A stretch of DNA of 64,000 nt from Rhodanobacteraceae bacterium (GCA_016790075.1 JAEUPP010000079.1:124001-188000); one strand, 5' to 3'. Positions 52,454 to 62,518 are shown, counted from the stretch's first letter. Notes: generated by a model not told the origin, from the letters alone. Numbers and translations are program-made.

Positions 52454-53247
52454 GGGTAGCCTATTGCTGCGTCCAACTCATCCAACCGCTTACGCACAAC
52501 CAGATTCGGTTCAAGCTCGCGCGCCGGCGGCAGTACTACCGTAGCGTGGAGATCAATGTCAGCGGTGACCAGACCCGCGATCGTGGTGTGTTCGATACGG
52601 GGTGCGTGGATAGGCAGGGTGGCGACCTTGTAGATGATTGCCGCATGGTCACGCGGGTAGTCCTGGGTCAGCACGTCGACCAGCACTTCGCGATAGGCGG
52701 CCGGTGTCGAGAAACGTGCCAGCGACTGGTCGCCGGCAATACCGACCTGCCAGAGCACCAGATATGCCGAGGTATCAATCCGGCGCCGGTAGAACATGAA
52801 CTGGCTGGCTTCAAAATGCTGGCAGCCGACGCGGCCGGGATCAATGCCGAGGTCGGCATAAAGGCAGTCTTCGGCCGAGATCCCGGGATCCATGTGAGCG
52901 GCGTAGCCTTCCGCCCGCGCCAGCGTAATCGCGCGATGCGGCGGCAGGGCGAAGACGCCGGGGTGGCCGTAAAAGGCGCCGACGACTTTCTTGCCAGCGC
53001 GAACCTCACTCAGCATGGCCTCGACCATGTGCTCGTAGGTACGCAGCCGCGACAGGCCCTCACGATAGTAGGGCTGCAGGCTGCGTACGTCCGCGTGCAG
53101 GCTCTGTAGCCAGAGCTCAACGACGCCGTCGGACACGCCGGCAAAAACGACATCAGCCTGTTCAATGTAACTGCGTGCGAGCGGGCTCAAGTGCGAGCCC
53201 AAGGTCATGCCCAGGCCCACACAGACCAGACTGCCCTTGTGCGCCAT
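52450..53247 (-). CDS. borosin-type peptide alpha-N-methyltransferase (tetrapyrrole-methylase fold)
   Basis: The ATG at 53247 has GGAGG six bases upstream and gives 265 residues, the size of SonM. The TP-methylase fold begins SLVCVGLGMTLGSHLSPLARSYIEQADVVFAG. It continues with YEHMVEAMLSEVRAGKKVVGAFYGHPGVFALPPHRAI, where GHPG is the SAM loop, and AEDCLYADLGIDPGRVGCQHFEASQFMFYRRRIDTSAYLVLWQVG, characteristic of peptide backbone N-methyltransferases rather than of cobalamin or sirohaem enzymes. It is the first gene of the operon with GNAT and precursor. The long GC-rich repeat region at 53471 lies upstream. Confidence 0.88.
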   Translation of the reverse strand: MAHKGSLVCVGLGMTLGSHLSPLARSYIEQADVVFAGVSDGVVELWLQSLHADVRSLQPYYREGLSRLRTYEHMVEAMLSEVRAGKKVVGAFYGHPGVFALPPHRAITLARAEGYAAHMDPGISAEDCLYADLGIDPGRVGCQHFEASQFMFYRRRIDTSAYLVLWQVGIAGDQSLARFSTPAAYREVLVDVLTQDYPRDHAAIIYKVATLPIHAPRIEHTTIAGLVTADIDLHATVVLPPARELEPNLVVRKRLDELDAAIGYP

Positions 53248-53470
53248 GCTCCCCTCCGTCCGGTCCGTCCGCCCCTGCTGCGTGCTATTGCCGCGCCGGA
53301 ACGTACCGCTGAAGACGGAACTTATTCGCAACCGGTGCAGCGCATCAAGTGCGAAGTTGTTGCTTCGTGCGAAAAGATCGGATTCTCCTCTGCAACGCCG
53401 ATGTGTTTTTCACCGGAAAAGGGTACTGGCCAGTATGACTATGGCGGCCCTTGGGCTGCTCGGATCGGCT

Positions 53471-53594
53471 GGTGTCCCAGGGCTGGTGGGTGTCCCAGGG
53501 CTGGTGGGTGTCCCTGGGCTGGTGGGTGTCCCTGGGTTGGTGGGTGTCCCAGGGTTGGTGGGTGTCCCAGGGTTGGTGGGTGTCCCAGGGCTGC
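53471..53594. repeat. 18-bp tandem repeat, about seven units
   Basis: Six full units and one partial unit of GGTGTCCC(A/T)GGG(C/T)TGGTG stand head to tail. Because 18 is a multiple of three, several frames stay open: plus-strand GVPGLV repeats and minus-strand HQPWDT/HQPRDT repeats. The two variable positions are silent only in the GVPGLV frame. The array lies between the borosin operon and the divergent LysR gene. Confidence 0.9.
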
Positions 53595-53754
53595 CCCGTG
53601 GACTGTCCTGGACTGGTGGACTGAGAAGCCCTGCGAGGTATTGCCAAATGGTTGCGAGAGGCGATCAGCCTTACCGGCGAGTAACAACATTTGTGCCTGA
53701 GAGTAGGGGCACGAATGCGGCATCATGCCGTCCATTCTCACCGCGGTATGGCCA

Positions 53755-54684
53755 ATGAGCCGTCAGTTTGATGACCTTATGCTGGGCAGCATCGAGCTGT
53801 TCTGCCTCAGCGTCGAGCACGCCAGCTTTACCGCCGCTGCGACGGCGGCTGGTTTGACTCCACCGGCGGTAAGCCGTGCCATAGGCCGTCTTGAACAACG
53901 GCTGGGCGTGCGCCTGTTCACGCGTACGACGCGGCAGATCCATCTTACCGACGCAGGGCGCGTCTACTTCCAGCAATGCCGCCAGGCATTGAATCAGCTG
54001 ATCGATGCGGAACGCGAAATCGGCGGCCAGCAGCTCGTTCCCTCGGGCAACTTGCGCATCAGCATACCCACGCCGCTGGGCCACTGCCGCATCTTGCCAG
54101 TGCTGCCGGCGTTCCGTGCACGCTATCCGAATGTGCAGCTCGATGTGCATGTCAGCGACCGCAATGTCGACCTGACGGCTGACGGTTACGACCTTGTCGT
54201 GCGTGGACGCACGCCGCCGGATTCGAGCTTCGTTGCGCGAAAGTTGCTGGACGCCGAGCTGGTCGTTATCGCGACACCGGCCTATCTCGCGCAAGCGGGA
54301 ACGCCAAAGACCCTGGATGATCTGGCCAGGCACGAGTGCCTGCAGTTCCTTCTGCCTCGCAACGGCCAGCCAGTACCCTGGCTGTTTCGCGAGCACGGCG
54401 CTGACCTGGAACTGCCGACTCGGGGCGGCATAGCCTGCGCAGAGCACTTGCTCGCCGCCGTCACGCTTGCGCGTCATGGCGGAGGCCTGCTGCAGACCTA
54501 TCGCTTTATTGTTGAGAACGATATCGCGCGCGGCGATCTGGTGGAGGTACTGCGCGACTACGGCGGGCGCTCACGACCGTTCTCACTGATCTACGCTGGC
54601 GGTCGTCATATGCCGCTATGTCTGCGCGTGCTTATCGATTTTTTGCTGGCCGCGTTCGGCCAAGGCGCGTCAACAACGGCCTGA
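53755..54684 (+). CDS. LysR-family transcription regulator
   Basis: The ATG at 53755 (MSRQFDDLMLGSIELF) is chosen over one 30 bases upstream; a third at MLGS is also possible. The product has 309 residues. The N-terminal winged HTH reads FCLSVEHASFTAAATAAGLTPPAVSRAIGRLEQRLGVRLFTRTTR. The effector domain (about 90-300) has GNLRISIPTPLGHCRILPVLPAF and DLVVRGRTPPDSSFVARKLLDAELVVIATPAYL, as in the AaeR/DmlR-like branch. It is divergent from the borosin methyltransferase across the 18-bp repeats, so control of that operon is possible. Confidence 0.92.
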   Translation: MSRQFDDLMLGSIELFCLSVEHASFTAAATAAGLTPPAVSRAIGRLEQRLGVRLFTRTTRQIHLTDAGRVYFQQCRQALNQLIDAEREIGGQQLVPSGNLRISIPTPLGHCRILPVLPAFRARYPNVQLDVHVSDRNVDLTADGYDLVVRGRTPPDSSFVARKLLDAELVVIATPAYLAQAGTPKTLDDLARHECLQFLLPRNGQPVPWLFREHGADLELPTRGGIACAEHLLAAVTLARHGGGLLQTYRFIVENDIARGDLVEVLRDYGGRSRPFSLIYAGGRHMPLCLRVLIDFLLAAFGQGASTTA

Positions 54685-55102
54685 TTCCTGTCACCCAGCG
54701 AGCTCTTCGATTCCGCGCTAACGCGTTCGCGCAGAACCGTGCACCTCACCACGGGTACTGGCTGCCACGAAGGAGATCGGGAAATCCGGGTAGAAGCTCC
54801 GGGCGGCGTAAGAGCCTGGACATGCGCGAGATCCGGAGATCCGGGACACGCAGAAATTCTGCGTGAGCTCGACATTCCGGACACCCAGCAGAGACCAACC
54901 CCCAAGACTGGGAGACCGGCGAAACAGGGACGGCGAAATTGGGACACCCAAGAAACCTCGGAGTGCGGGGGCGGACCAGAAAGCCAGTGAGGGCGGGACA
55001 GGTGAGGGCGAGGACACGCACCGAGATCCGCAAGATCCAGCGCAGTTTCTCGGCGGATTCTGCGGATTCTGGACATCCACGAGGATGCAGCAAGCTACCG
55101 CC
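54685..55102. other. intergenic stretch with a 19-bp palindrome
   Basis: No convincing gene lies between the LysR stop and the terminator of amtB. The plus strand is purine-rich. CACGCAGAA at 54847-54855 and TTCTGCGTG at 54857-54865 form a perfect palindrome around one A, flanked by CCGGG and CCGG. It may be an operator or a hairpin; nothing else is recognisable. Confidence 0.5.
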
Positions 55103-55136
55103 AGTGCCGGCCGCCGCCGGGGCGGCGGCCGGCACT
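55103..55136. terminator. strong GC hairpin between amtB and LysR region
   Basis: Arms of 16 bases (55103-55118 and 55121-55136; AGTGCCGGCC then GCCGCC) are perfectly complementary around GG. It begins four bases after the amtB stop on the minus strand, so it is the likely terminator of the porin-glnK-amtB operon. There is no T-run. Confidence 0.65.
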
Positions 55137-55140
55137 AGCC

Positions 55141-56556
55141 TCAGCGGTCGTAGGCCGATTCCCCATGCGAAGTAATGTCGAGTCCCTCGCGCTCCTCGTC
55201 GGCTGCTACGCGCAAGCCGCCAGGGGCCAGGCTCGCAAGCTTGAAAGCAATAAACGCGACCACCGCCGACCAGAGCACAGTGATGACGATGCTGGTGCTT
55301 TGTACCAGTAGCTGCGCCGCTATCGAATACGAATCGCCAACCTTGTCAGCGACGTAATCGTAAACACCCGTGCCGCCCAGCGACGGTGCGGCGAATACGC
55401 CGGTCAGCAACGCACCGACTATGCCGCCGACGCCATGCACGCCGAACACATCCAATGCGTCGTCGGCGCGCAGCAGCCGCTTCAATCCGGTAACGCCCCA
55501 GAGGCAGGCCAGGCCGGCGACAAATCCAATGGCAAGCGCACCGCCGAGGCCGACGAAACCAGCTGCCGGTGTGATACCAACAAGACCGGCGACTGCGCCC
55601 GATGCCGCGCCCAGCATGGATGGCCTGCCCTTGCTGATCCACTCGCCGGCGGTCCAGGCCAGTATCGCCGCACAGGGCGCAATCAATGTGTTGACGAAGG
55701 CCAAGGCAGCCGTGCTGTTGGCTTCAAGTGCAGATCCCGCGTTGAAGCCGAACCATCCCACCCAGAGGATGGCTGCCCCAGTCATGGTCAGTGCGAGGTT
55801 GTGCGGTCGCATCGCCTCGTGACCATAGCCTATACGCTTGCCGACCAGCCAGGCGCCGACGAGAGCCGCGACTGCGGCATTGATATGCACTACTGTGCCG
55901 CCGGCAAAATCAAGCGCCCCTTGCCTGAACAGGAAACCCGAGCCCGCTGTTGCCGCAGCCCCGGCCGCGGCATCGGTAAATGCGTCCGGGCCAGGCCAGA
56001 ACCAGACCATGTGTGCAATGGGTATATAGCTAAACGTAAACCAGACCACGGTAAACACAAGCACAGCGCTGAAGCGGATACGTTCGGCGAATGCGCCGAC
56101 GACGAGCGCGCAGGTGATGCAGGCGAACGCGGCCTGAAACGCGAAATAGCCTAGCTCTGGCACGACTACCCCCTTGGAAAAGGTTGCCGCATTTGCTTCG
56201 GGCGTGAGTCCGCGCATCAGCAGTCGGTCGAAGCCGCCGACGAAGGCATTGCCGGAGGTGAATGCAAGGCTGTAGCCGTACAGGCTCCAGAGTACGGCGA
56301 CCAGCGCGAACACGAGCACACATTGCATCAGCACCGACAGCATGTTCTTGGACCGCACCAGGCCACCGTAGAACAGGCCGAGTCCGGGCAACGTCATGAA
56401 AATCACCACCGCGGTGCAGACCAGCAGCCAGGCCGTATCGCCCTTGTTCGGTGCGGCTGCGGCTTGCGCGAACAGGTCGGGAGCAAATCCGCCGAGCAAG
56501 ACCGCGGCGGCGAGAGCGTGACGCGTGGCGGTGCGTGGAGTGGAATTCAAATTCAT
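55141..56556 (-). CDS. amtB: ammonium transporter AmtB
   Basis: The ATG at 56556 has GAGGGAAG upstream, giving 471 residues. An N-terminal signal-like segment (ALAAAVLLGGFAPDLFAQ) is followed by 11 membrane helices. Family motifs are DTAWLLVCTAVVIFMTLPGLGLFYGGLVRSKN, DFAGGTVVHINAAVAALVGA and GVHGVGGIVGALLTG, the last two carrying the twin pore histidines. AmtB conducts ammonia/ammonium inward and is blocked by GlnK at high nitrogen. It follows glnK with an 11-base gap. Confidence 0.97.
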   Translation of the reverse strand: MNLNSTPRTATRHALAAAVLLGGFAPDLFAQAAAAPNKGDTAWLLVCTAVVIFMTLPGLGLFYGGLVRSKNMLSVLMQCVLVFALVAVLWSLYGYSLAFTSGNAFVGGFDRLLMRGLTPEANAATFSKGVVVPELGYFAFQAAFACITCALVVGAFAERIRFSAVLVFTVVWFTFSYIPIAHMVWFWPGPDAFTDAAAGAAATAGSGFLFRQGALDFAGGTVVHINAAVAALVGAWLVGKRIGYGHEAMRPHNLALTMTGAAILWVGWFGFNAGSALEANSTAALAFVNTLIAPCAAILAWTAGEWISKGRPSMLGAASGAVAGLVGITPAAGFVGLGGALAIGFVAGLACLWGVTGLKRLLRADDALDVFGVHGVGGIVGALLTGVFAAPSLGGTGVYDYVADKVGDSYSIAAQLLVQSTSIVITVLWSAVVAFIAFKLASLAPGGLRVAADEEREGLDITSHGESAYDR

Positions 56557-56567
56557 GATGTCTTCCC

Positions 56568-57664
<1,097 letters not shown>

Positions 57665-58051
57665 AGGGGTGATTCCCGTTCGTGAGTTGGTTGCCGCAGC
57701 GCCGCAGCGCAACGGTGGCGATCCGTGCCGGTCCACTCCGGGTATCCGAGGCTGTTCCGCCCCTGGGTTCCGTCCACGCCTGGCTCGCGGCGAGAACAGA
57801 CCGTAGCGCCGCATCCTGCGGCCAGCAGGCAAGGCTTCGCGCAAGCCCGCCTGCCCCCTTCCCGAACGCCGTGCGCCCTGCACGGCTTGTTGCATTATTA
57901 ACTTATAATTTTTTTATACTTCCAGTTCTTGCGGTGCGTCCGCCGCAGCCGAAGATCGCGACACTACTTGCCGCGATTTTCACTGCTGCGACGGACCAGG
58001 CTTTGTGACACCGGGCCTAAGCCCAGTCTGCGCCTACTTTGTCGGGCCGCC
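57665..58051. other. AT-rich intergenic region before the porin-glnK-amtB operon
   Basis: No gene is visible. The stretch 57890-57930 (TTGCATTATTAACTTATAAT, then a run of T) is the most AT-rich part of this end of the window and is a likely promoter region for the porin operon. I found no sigma-54 site with correct spacing here: GGCAGGCGGGCTTGC on the minus strand has one base too many. GGGCCTAAGCCC near 58013 is a small hairpin after glnA. Confidence 0.5.
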
Positions 58052-59461
58052 TCAGATCGCGTAGTACATCTGGTATTCGAGCGGATGCGTCGATGCGCGG
58101 AACTTGGTGACTTCCTGCATCTTCAGTTCAATGTAGGCGTCGATGAAATCATCGGAGAACACACCGCCCGCCTTGAGGAAATCACGATCCTTGTCCAGCG
58201 CGTCCAGCGCCTGGTCGAGGCTGTGACAGACCGTCGGGATGTTCTTTTCCTCTTCCGGCGGCAGGTCGTAGAGATCCTTGTCCATAGGCGCGCCGGGGTC
58301 GATCTTGTTCAGGATGCCGTCAAGGCCGGCCATCATCAGCGCGGTGAAGGTGAGGTAGCCCGAGTTCATCGGATCAGGGAAGCGGATCTCGATGCGGCGT
58401 CCCTTGGGATTGGTCACGAACGGAATACGGCAGCTTGCCGAACGGTTGCGCGCCGAATAAGCCAGCATGACCGGCGCTTCAAAACCGGGCACCAGGCGCT
58501 TGTAGCTGTTCGTGGTCGAATTGGTGAACGCGTTGATCGCCCGCGCGTGCTTGAAGATGCCGCCGATGTAGTACAGCGCTGTCTGCGACAGGCCGCCGTA
58601 AAGGTCGCCAGAGAACAGGTTCTGGCCGCTCTTGGACAACGACTGGTGCACGTGCATGCCCGAACCGTTGTCGCCGACGATGGGCTTGGGCATGAAGGTC
58701 ACGGTCTTGCCGTTCTTGTGCGCGATGTTGCGGATCACGTACTTGAGTATCGCCAGCTCATCCGCCTTCTTCACCAGCGTGTTGAAGCGCGTGCCGATTT
58801 CGCACTGGCCGGCGTTGGCGACTTCATGGTGATGCACCTCGACGACCTGGCCCAGCGCTTCCAGCGCCAGGCACATTTCGGCGCGCAGATCTTGGAAGGA
58901 GTCGACCGGCGGCAGCGGGAAGTAGCCGCCCTTCACTCCCGGACGCAGACCCGAATTGCCTTCTTCATAGCGGTACTTCGAGCTCCAGGCAGCTTCCTGT
59001 GACTCGATTTCATAGAACACCTTGCCCATATCGTTCTGCCAACGCACCGAGTCGAAGATGAAGAACTCGGGTTCGGGACCAAAGAACGCGGTGTCAGCCA
59101 GGCCTGTGGACTTCAGAAAGGCCTCGCCACGCTTGGCGATGGAACGCGGGCAGCGGGAATAGGCCTGCATGGTGCTCGGCTCCAGCACGTCGCAGGTAAT
59201 GGCCAGGGTCTTGTGGGCGAAGAACGGGTCGAGCACGGCCGAATCGGCATCCGGCAGCAGCACCATGTCGGATTCGTTGATCCCCTTCCAGCCGGCGATC
59301 GACGAGCCATCGAACATCTTGCCGTCTTCAAACGTGCTGGCGTCGATGGCATGTGCTGGGAACGTCACATGGTGCTGGGTGCCGCGCATATCGGCAAAAC
59401 GCAGATCGACGAATTCAATGCCTTCGTCCTTGATGAGCTTGAGGACCTTGTCGACGGACAT
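58052..59461 (-). CDS. glnA: glutamine synthetase type I
   Basis: The ATG at 59461 ([27 protein letters not shown]) gives the standard 469 residues. Motifs include [17 protein letters not shown], the ATP-binding [12 protein letters not shown], and NRSASCRIP. The adenylylation site is in [10 protein letters not shown], so activity is expected to be controlled by GlnE. A sigma-54 promoter and an NtrC site lie upstream, which fits nitrogen control. The gene stands alone, followed by the porin operon. Confidence 0.97.
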   Translation of the reverse strand: MSVDKVLKLIKDEGIEFVDLRFADMRGTQHHVTFPAHAIDASTFEDGKMFDGSSIAGWKGINESDMVLLPDADSAVLDPFFAHKTLAITCDVLEPSTMQAYSRCPRSIAKRGEAFLKSTGLADTAFFGPEPEFFIFDSVRWQNDMGKVFYEIESQEAAWSSKYRYEEGNSGLRPGVKGGYFPLPPVDSFQDLRAEMCLALEALGQVVEVHHHEVANAGQCEIGTRFNTLVKKADELAILKYVIRNIAHKNGKTVTFMPKPIVGDNGSGMHVHQSLSKSGQNLFSGDLYGGLSQTALYYIGGIFKHARAINAFTNSTTNSYKRLVPGFEAPVMLAYSARNRSASCRIPFVTNPKGRRIEIRFPDPMNSGYLTFTALMMAGLDGILNKIDPGAPMDKDLYDLPPEEEKNIPTVCHSLDQALDALDKDRDFLKAGGVFSDDFIDAYIELKMQEVTKFRASTHPLEYQMYYAI

Positions 59462-59502
59462 GGAGCTGACACCTGTGTGGGGAAGGAGAGTGAGGTTGCT
59501 AT

Positions 59503-59518
59503 GGCAAGTGCTGTGCCA
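59503..59518 (-). promoter_or_regulatory. sigma-54 promoter of glnA
   Basis: On the minus strand TGGCACAGCACTTGCC fits the consensus: GG and GC are separated by exactly ten bases. Transcription would start near 59491, about 30 bases before the ATG of glnA. Confidence 0.85.
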
Positions 59519-59580
59519 TCGCAGCAATTTAATATTAATCAATCAGTTATGTGAATTTCGGAATTCCCGCATTGAAGTCA

Positions 59581-59597
59581 TGCACCGAAATGGTGCA
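59581..59597. promoter_or_regulatory. NtrC enhancer site of glnA
   Basis: TGCACCGAAATGGTGCA is a perfect inverted repeat that matches the NtrC consensus TGCACY-N5-RGTGCA. It is about 65 bases upstream of the sigma-54 promoter. A half site TTGCACCAA follows at 59612. Confidence 0.85.
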
Positions 59598-59686
59598 ATC
59601 GGCCGGGCATCTTGCACCAAGAGAGAGCCTTCTCGGGCTGGTGATGCGTAGTTCGGCGCGCGAAAGCCGCCAGCATCTTCTTGTCC

Positions 59687-59773
59687 CGGTTCGTCGATTG
59701 ATTGGTTGTGCGTGTCCCAATCCGTGCGTCACGGTTCGTCGATTGATTGGTTGTGCGTGTCCCAATCCGTGCG
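59687..59773. repeat. two perfect 42-bp direct repeats, period 45
   Basis: Copies at 59687-59728 and 59732-59773 are identical (CGGTTCGTCGATTGATTGG then TTGTGCGTGTCCCAATCCGTGCG). They lie between the NtrC site and a protein remnant. The repeat may be a recent duplication at the end of a decayed gene. Confidence 0.85.
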
Positions 59774-59973
59774 GCAACTTGACCTGGTTCAACGCGGACA
59801 GCTCGTCCGCGAAAACTCGCAGGCCGCGGTTCTCTGCCGACGGCAACGGGATCACCTTCCATTCGACGCGTGGCGATCTCGTCGACAGCGATGGCAATGG
59901 CCAGTTTTCCGACATCTTTCTCGTCCACAGCCATGACCGGCTGTTTGCGCACGATTTCGATCCGGCGCACTGA
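59774..59973 (+). pseudogene. remnant of an exported beta-propeller-type protein
   Basis: The plus-strand frame reads RPRFSADGNGITFHSTRGDL, then SDGNGQFSDIFLVHSHD, and ends DRLFAHDFDPAH before a stop. The SADG..ITF.S...DLVDSDGNG..DIFL pattern is that of PD40/TolB-like propeller repeats. The ending resembles the LFxxGFE endings of exported proteins in this group. No start or signal peptide is present upstream, and the 42-bp repeats interrupt the frame. It looks like the last 65 residues of a lost gene. Confidence 0.55.
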
Positions 59974-60061
59974 CCGTAGGCGGAAGCCGTAACGCCGGCA
60001 ACCCCGCCACGGTCCACACGCGGTGACGGACCCCTCCGTCACCGCAGCGTGGTGCAAGTCT

Positions 60062-62497
60062 TCAGAACGGCAGCTTCAGATTCGGATCGAGCGCGTGCAA
60101 CTGGCGCCGGAATACTTCCTGGATGCGGGAAAGCGCCTGCTCGTTGTCGGCATCGAAACGCAGTACGAGAACAGGCGTTGTGTTCGAGGCGCGTACCAGG
60201 CCCCAGCCGTCCGGCCAGTCGGCGCGCACGCCGTCGATCGTTGTGACGCGGGCGCCCTCGAAACTTGCCCGTTCGCGGAAGCGCTCGATGAAGCGATAGT
60301 GCTCGCCTTCGTGCATTTCGACCTTGAGCTCCGGTGTGCTCGTACCTTTCGCCAGGCTGTCGAAGATCTGCTGGGGGTCGCGGCCTTCCAGGTCACCGGC
60401 AAGGATTTCGAGCAGGCGCGCGGCGGCGTAGATCCCGTCGTCGAAGCCATACCAGCGTTCCCTGAAGAAGAAATGCCCGCTCATTTCGCCGGCGAGTTCG
60501 GCGTCTGTCTCGCGCATCTTCGCCTTTATCAGCGAATGCCCCGTTTTCCACATGATCGGGCTGCCGCCATGCTTGAGCACTTCCGACTGCAATTTTCCGG
60601 TGCATTTGACGTCGTAGATGATCGTCGCGCCCGGGTTGCGCACCAGCACGTCTTTTGCGAACAGCATCAGCACGCGGTCGGGAAAGATCACTTCGCCGGT
60701 CTTGGTCACCACGCCCAGACGGTCGCCGTCGCCATCGAAGGCGAGACCAAGATCCGCGCCGACCTGCTTTACGGTCAGGATCAGGTCGCGCAGATTGCGC
60801 AAGTCCGACGGGTCGGGATGGTGGTTCGGAAATTCGCCATCGACATCGCAATACAACGGCATGACCTCGCAGCCTATGCCTTCAAGCACGGCTGGCGCGA
60901 TCAGTCCCGGCACACCGTTGCCACAATCAACCACCACGCGCAGGCGTCCGTCGACCTGGACGTCGCTGGTGACGCGATCGATATAGTCGGCCTTGACGTC
61001 CATGGTCTGCAGCGTGCCGCTGCCGCTGGTGAAGCGGTTCTCGGCGATGCGCGCATATAGCGCCTGGATAGCCTGCTCGGCCAAGGTTTCTCCGCCCAGA
61101 ACGATCTTGAAACCGTTGTAATCCGGAGGATTGTGGCTGCCGGTAACCGAGACGCCCGAGCCGGTATTGAGATGGTAGGTCGCGTAGTAGACCAGCGGGG
61201 TCGGAACCTGACCGATGTCGATTACGTTCATGCCGGCCTGGCGCAGGCCTTCGATAAGGCCGGCCATCAGATCAGGGCCGGACAGGCGCCCGTCACGTCC
61301 GACGACTATCTCAGACAGACCACGTTCGACGCCTTCGCTACCGATCGCGCAGCCGAGCTGGCGTGCAATTTGGCGGTCCAGCGTCTTGCCGACTACACCG
61401 CGGATGTCGTACGCCCGGAAAATGCTGCGGTCCACAAGCAGCTGCGGCGCGGCCGGTCGCGGCGGTGCGATGCCCTGAGCAGCCGCTGGTGCGGGTCCAC
61501 GTGGCATACGCGCGGGGCGCGCCTCGACGTTGAGCACTTCGGCCATGGTGACTTCCGGTTCTTCCTCGCCGCGCTTGACCAGCCTGCTGCGCAGTTTGGC
61601 CATGCCCTCATGCCAGCCGACGGTGCGTAGCCACAGGCCAAGGGCGGCTGCGACGCCACATACCAGGGCCAGAACCAGCGGCAACCACGGGTTATCCGAA
61701 ACAAGCACAAACAACTGTGGCCGCAACTGCGCAACACGGAAAGCGGTGCCGGCTACCGGTAGACCCAGGTCGGGTACGGCGCCGGCGGTGCCGCCGGAAC
61801 CCACGGCAAACAGCACCAGATCATTGGGGTTACCGGTGCCCTGGCGCAGTTCAAGGCGCCCCTCGCCGATACCGGCCTTGGCCAATTGGTCGAACACCGG
61901 CTGCATAGGAAGTGCGACCCAGGCGACAGCGACACCTTGGGTGCCAGCCTTGACCGTCTCCGCAAAAGTAACCATGCGACCGCTCTTGCCGATGACGACC
62001 GACTGTGCGTCAGCAACGCTGTTCTGTGCCTGGATCAGTTGCGCGGCTTTTGCGTAACCAAAGGTGCGCAGGTCAGAACCCAGAACCTCGTTGAGTTCGG
62101 CGCTGAAAAAATAGGCTTCGGTCACTTCGGGCAAGGCACTGCGCAATGCTGTGATTGCGGTTTCGCGCTGCGCTGGATCGCCGCTTTGCAGTGGCTGCAA
62201 CACGGCCGGCGAATGCAGTGTCGCGGAAATCCGTTCGCGCATGCCGCGAATGACGTCGGCAAGGTTTTGCGCCTGGGCCTGCCGCTGTGTTGCAAGGTGG
62301 TTCAAGGCTGACTGTTCGCGCCATACCTGCACCATTTGCCAGGCAAAAAATAGCGATGCAGCCGCCAGCAGGGTTGCGGCCGAAATCGGCAGCAGCCGGC
62401 GCCAATCCAGCGTTGGTATCGCCAGACGGCGTTTTGCTGGCGCATCGGTTTCGCCAGCCGCTGTGCTGGGGGCCGCATCGCGCTGCTTCTTCTTCAT
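60062..62497 (-). CDS. algC: membrane-anchored phosphomannomutase/phosphoglucomutase
   Basis: The ATG at 62497 has GGAG eight bases upstream and gives 811 residues; an ATG 18 bases earlier lacks a ribosome site. The N-terminal 340 residues contain a membrane helix (LLPISAATLLAAASLFFAWQM), a periplasmic part and a second helix (WLPLVLALVCGVAAALGLWL). The catalytic part starts near residue 360 (VDRSIFRAYDIRGVVGKTLD). The phosphoserine loop is VSVTGSHNPPDYNGF, the metal loop AFDGDGDRLGV, and the sugar loop GEMSGHFFF. The enzyme interconverts hexose 1- and 6-phosphates for exopolysaccharide and LPS. The extra sensor-like N-terminus is known in this bacterial group. Confidence 0.92.
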   Translation of the reverse strand: MKKKQRDAAPSTAAGETDAPAKRRLAIPTLDWRRLLPISAATLLAAASLFFAWQMVQVWREQSALNHLATQRQAQAQNLADVIRGMRERISATLHSPAVLQPLQSGDPAQRETAITALRSALPEVTEAYFFSAELNEVLGSDLRTFGYAKAAQLIQAQNSVADAQSVVIGKSGRMVTFAETVKAGTQGVAVAWVALPMQPVFDQLAKAGIGEGRLELRQGTGNPNDLVLFAVGSGGTAGAVPDLGLPVAGTAFRVAQLRPQLFVLVSDNPWLPLVLALVCGVAAALGLWLRTVGWHEGMAKLRSRLVKRGEEEPEVTMAEVLNVEARPARMPRGPAPAAAQGIAPPRPAAPQLLVDRSIFRAYDIRGVVGKTLDRQIARQLGCAIGSEGVERGLSEIVVGRDGRLSGPDLMAGLIEGLRQAGMNVIDIGQVPTPLVYYATYHLNTGSGVSVTGSHNPPDYNGFKIVLGGETLAEQAIQALYARIAENRFTSGSGTLQTMDVKADYIDRVTSDVQVDGRLRVVVDCGNGVPGLIAPAVLEGIGCEVMPLYCDVDGEFPNHHPDPSDLRNLRDLILTVKQVGADLGLAFDGDGDRLGVVTKTGEVIFPDRVLMLFAKDVLVRNPGATIIYDVKCTGKLQSEVLKHGGSPIMWKTGHSLIKAKMRETDAELAGEMSGHFFFRERWYGFDDGIYAAARLLEILAGDLEGRDPQQIFDSLAKGTSTPELKVEMHEGEHYRFIERFRERASFEGARVTTIDGVRADWPDGWGLVRASNTTPVLVLRFDADNEQALSRIQEVFRRQLHALDPNLKLPF

Positions 62498-62518
62498 CCG
62501 CTGAACTCCGTGCATCGA

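Noticed and set aside
38340-53247. An MbtH-like helper gene for the NRPS
   Set aside because: No small frame in or around the block has the NxExQxSxWP pattern; the small gene at 51607 is a borosin-type precursor.
52450-53247. Cobalamin or sirohaem methyltransferase
   Set aside because: The fold is shared, but the neighbours (precursor with borosin-type leader, GNAT) and the QHFEASQFMFYRRRIDTS region fit peptide N-methyltransferases; no cobalamin genes are nearby.
53471-53594. CRISPR array
   Set aside because: Units are 18 bp and directly adjacent; there are no unique spacers and no cas genes.
57841-57856. Sigma-54 promoter for the porin-glnK-amtB operon
   Set aside because: GGCAGGCGGGCTTGC on the minus strand has eleven instead of ten bases between the GG and GC doublets; sigma-54 spacing is strict.
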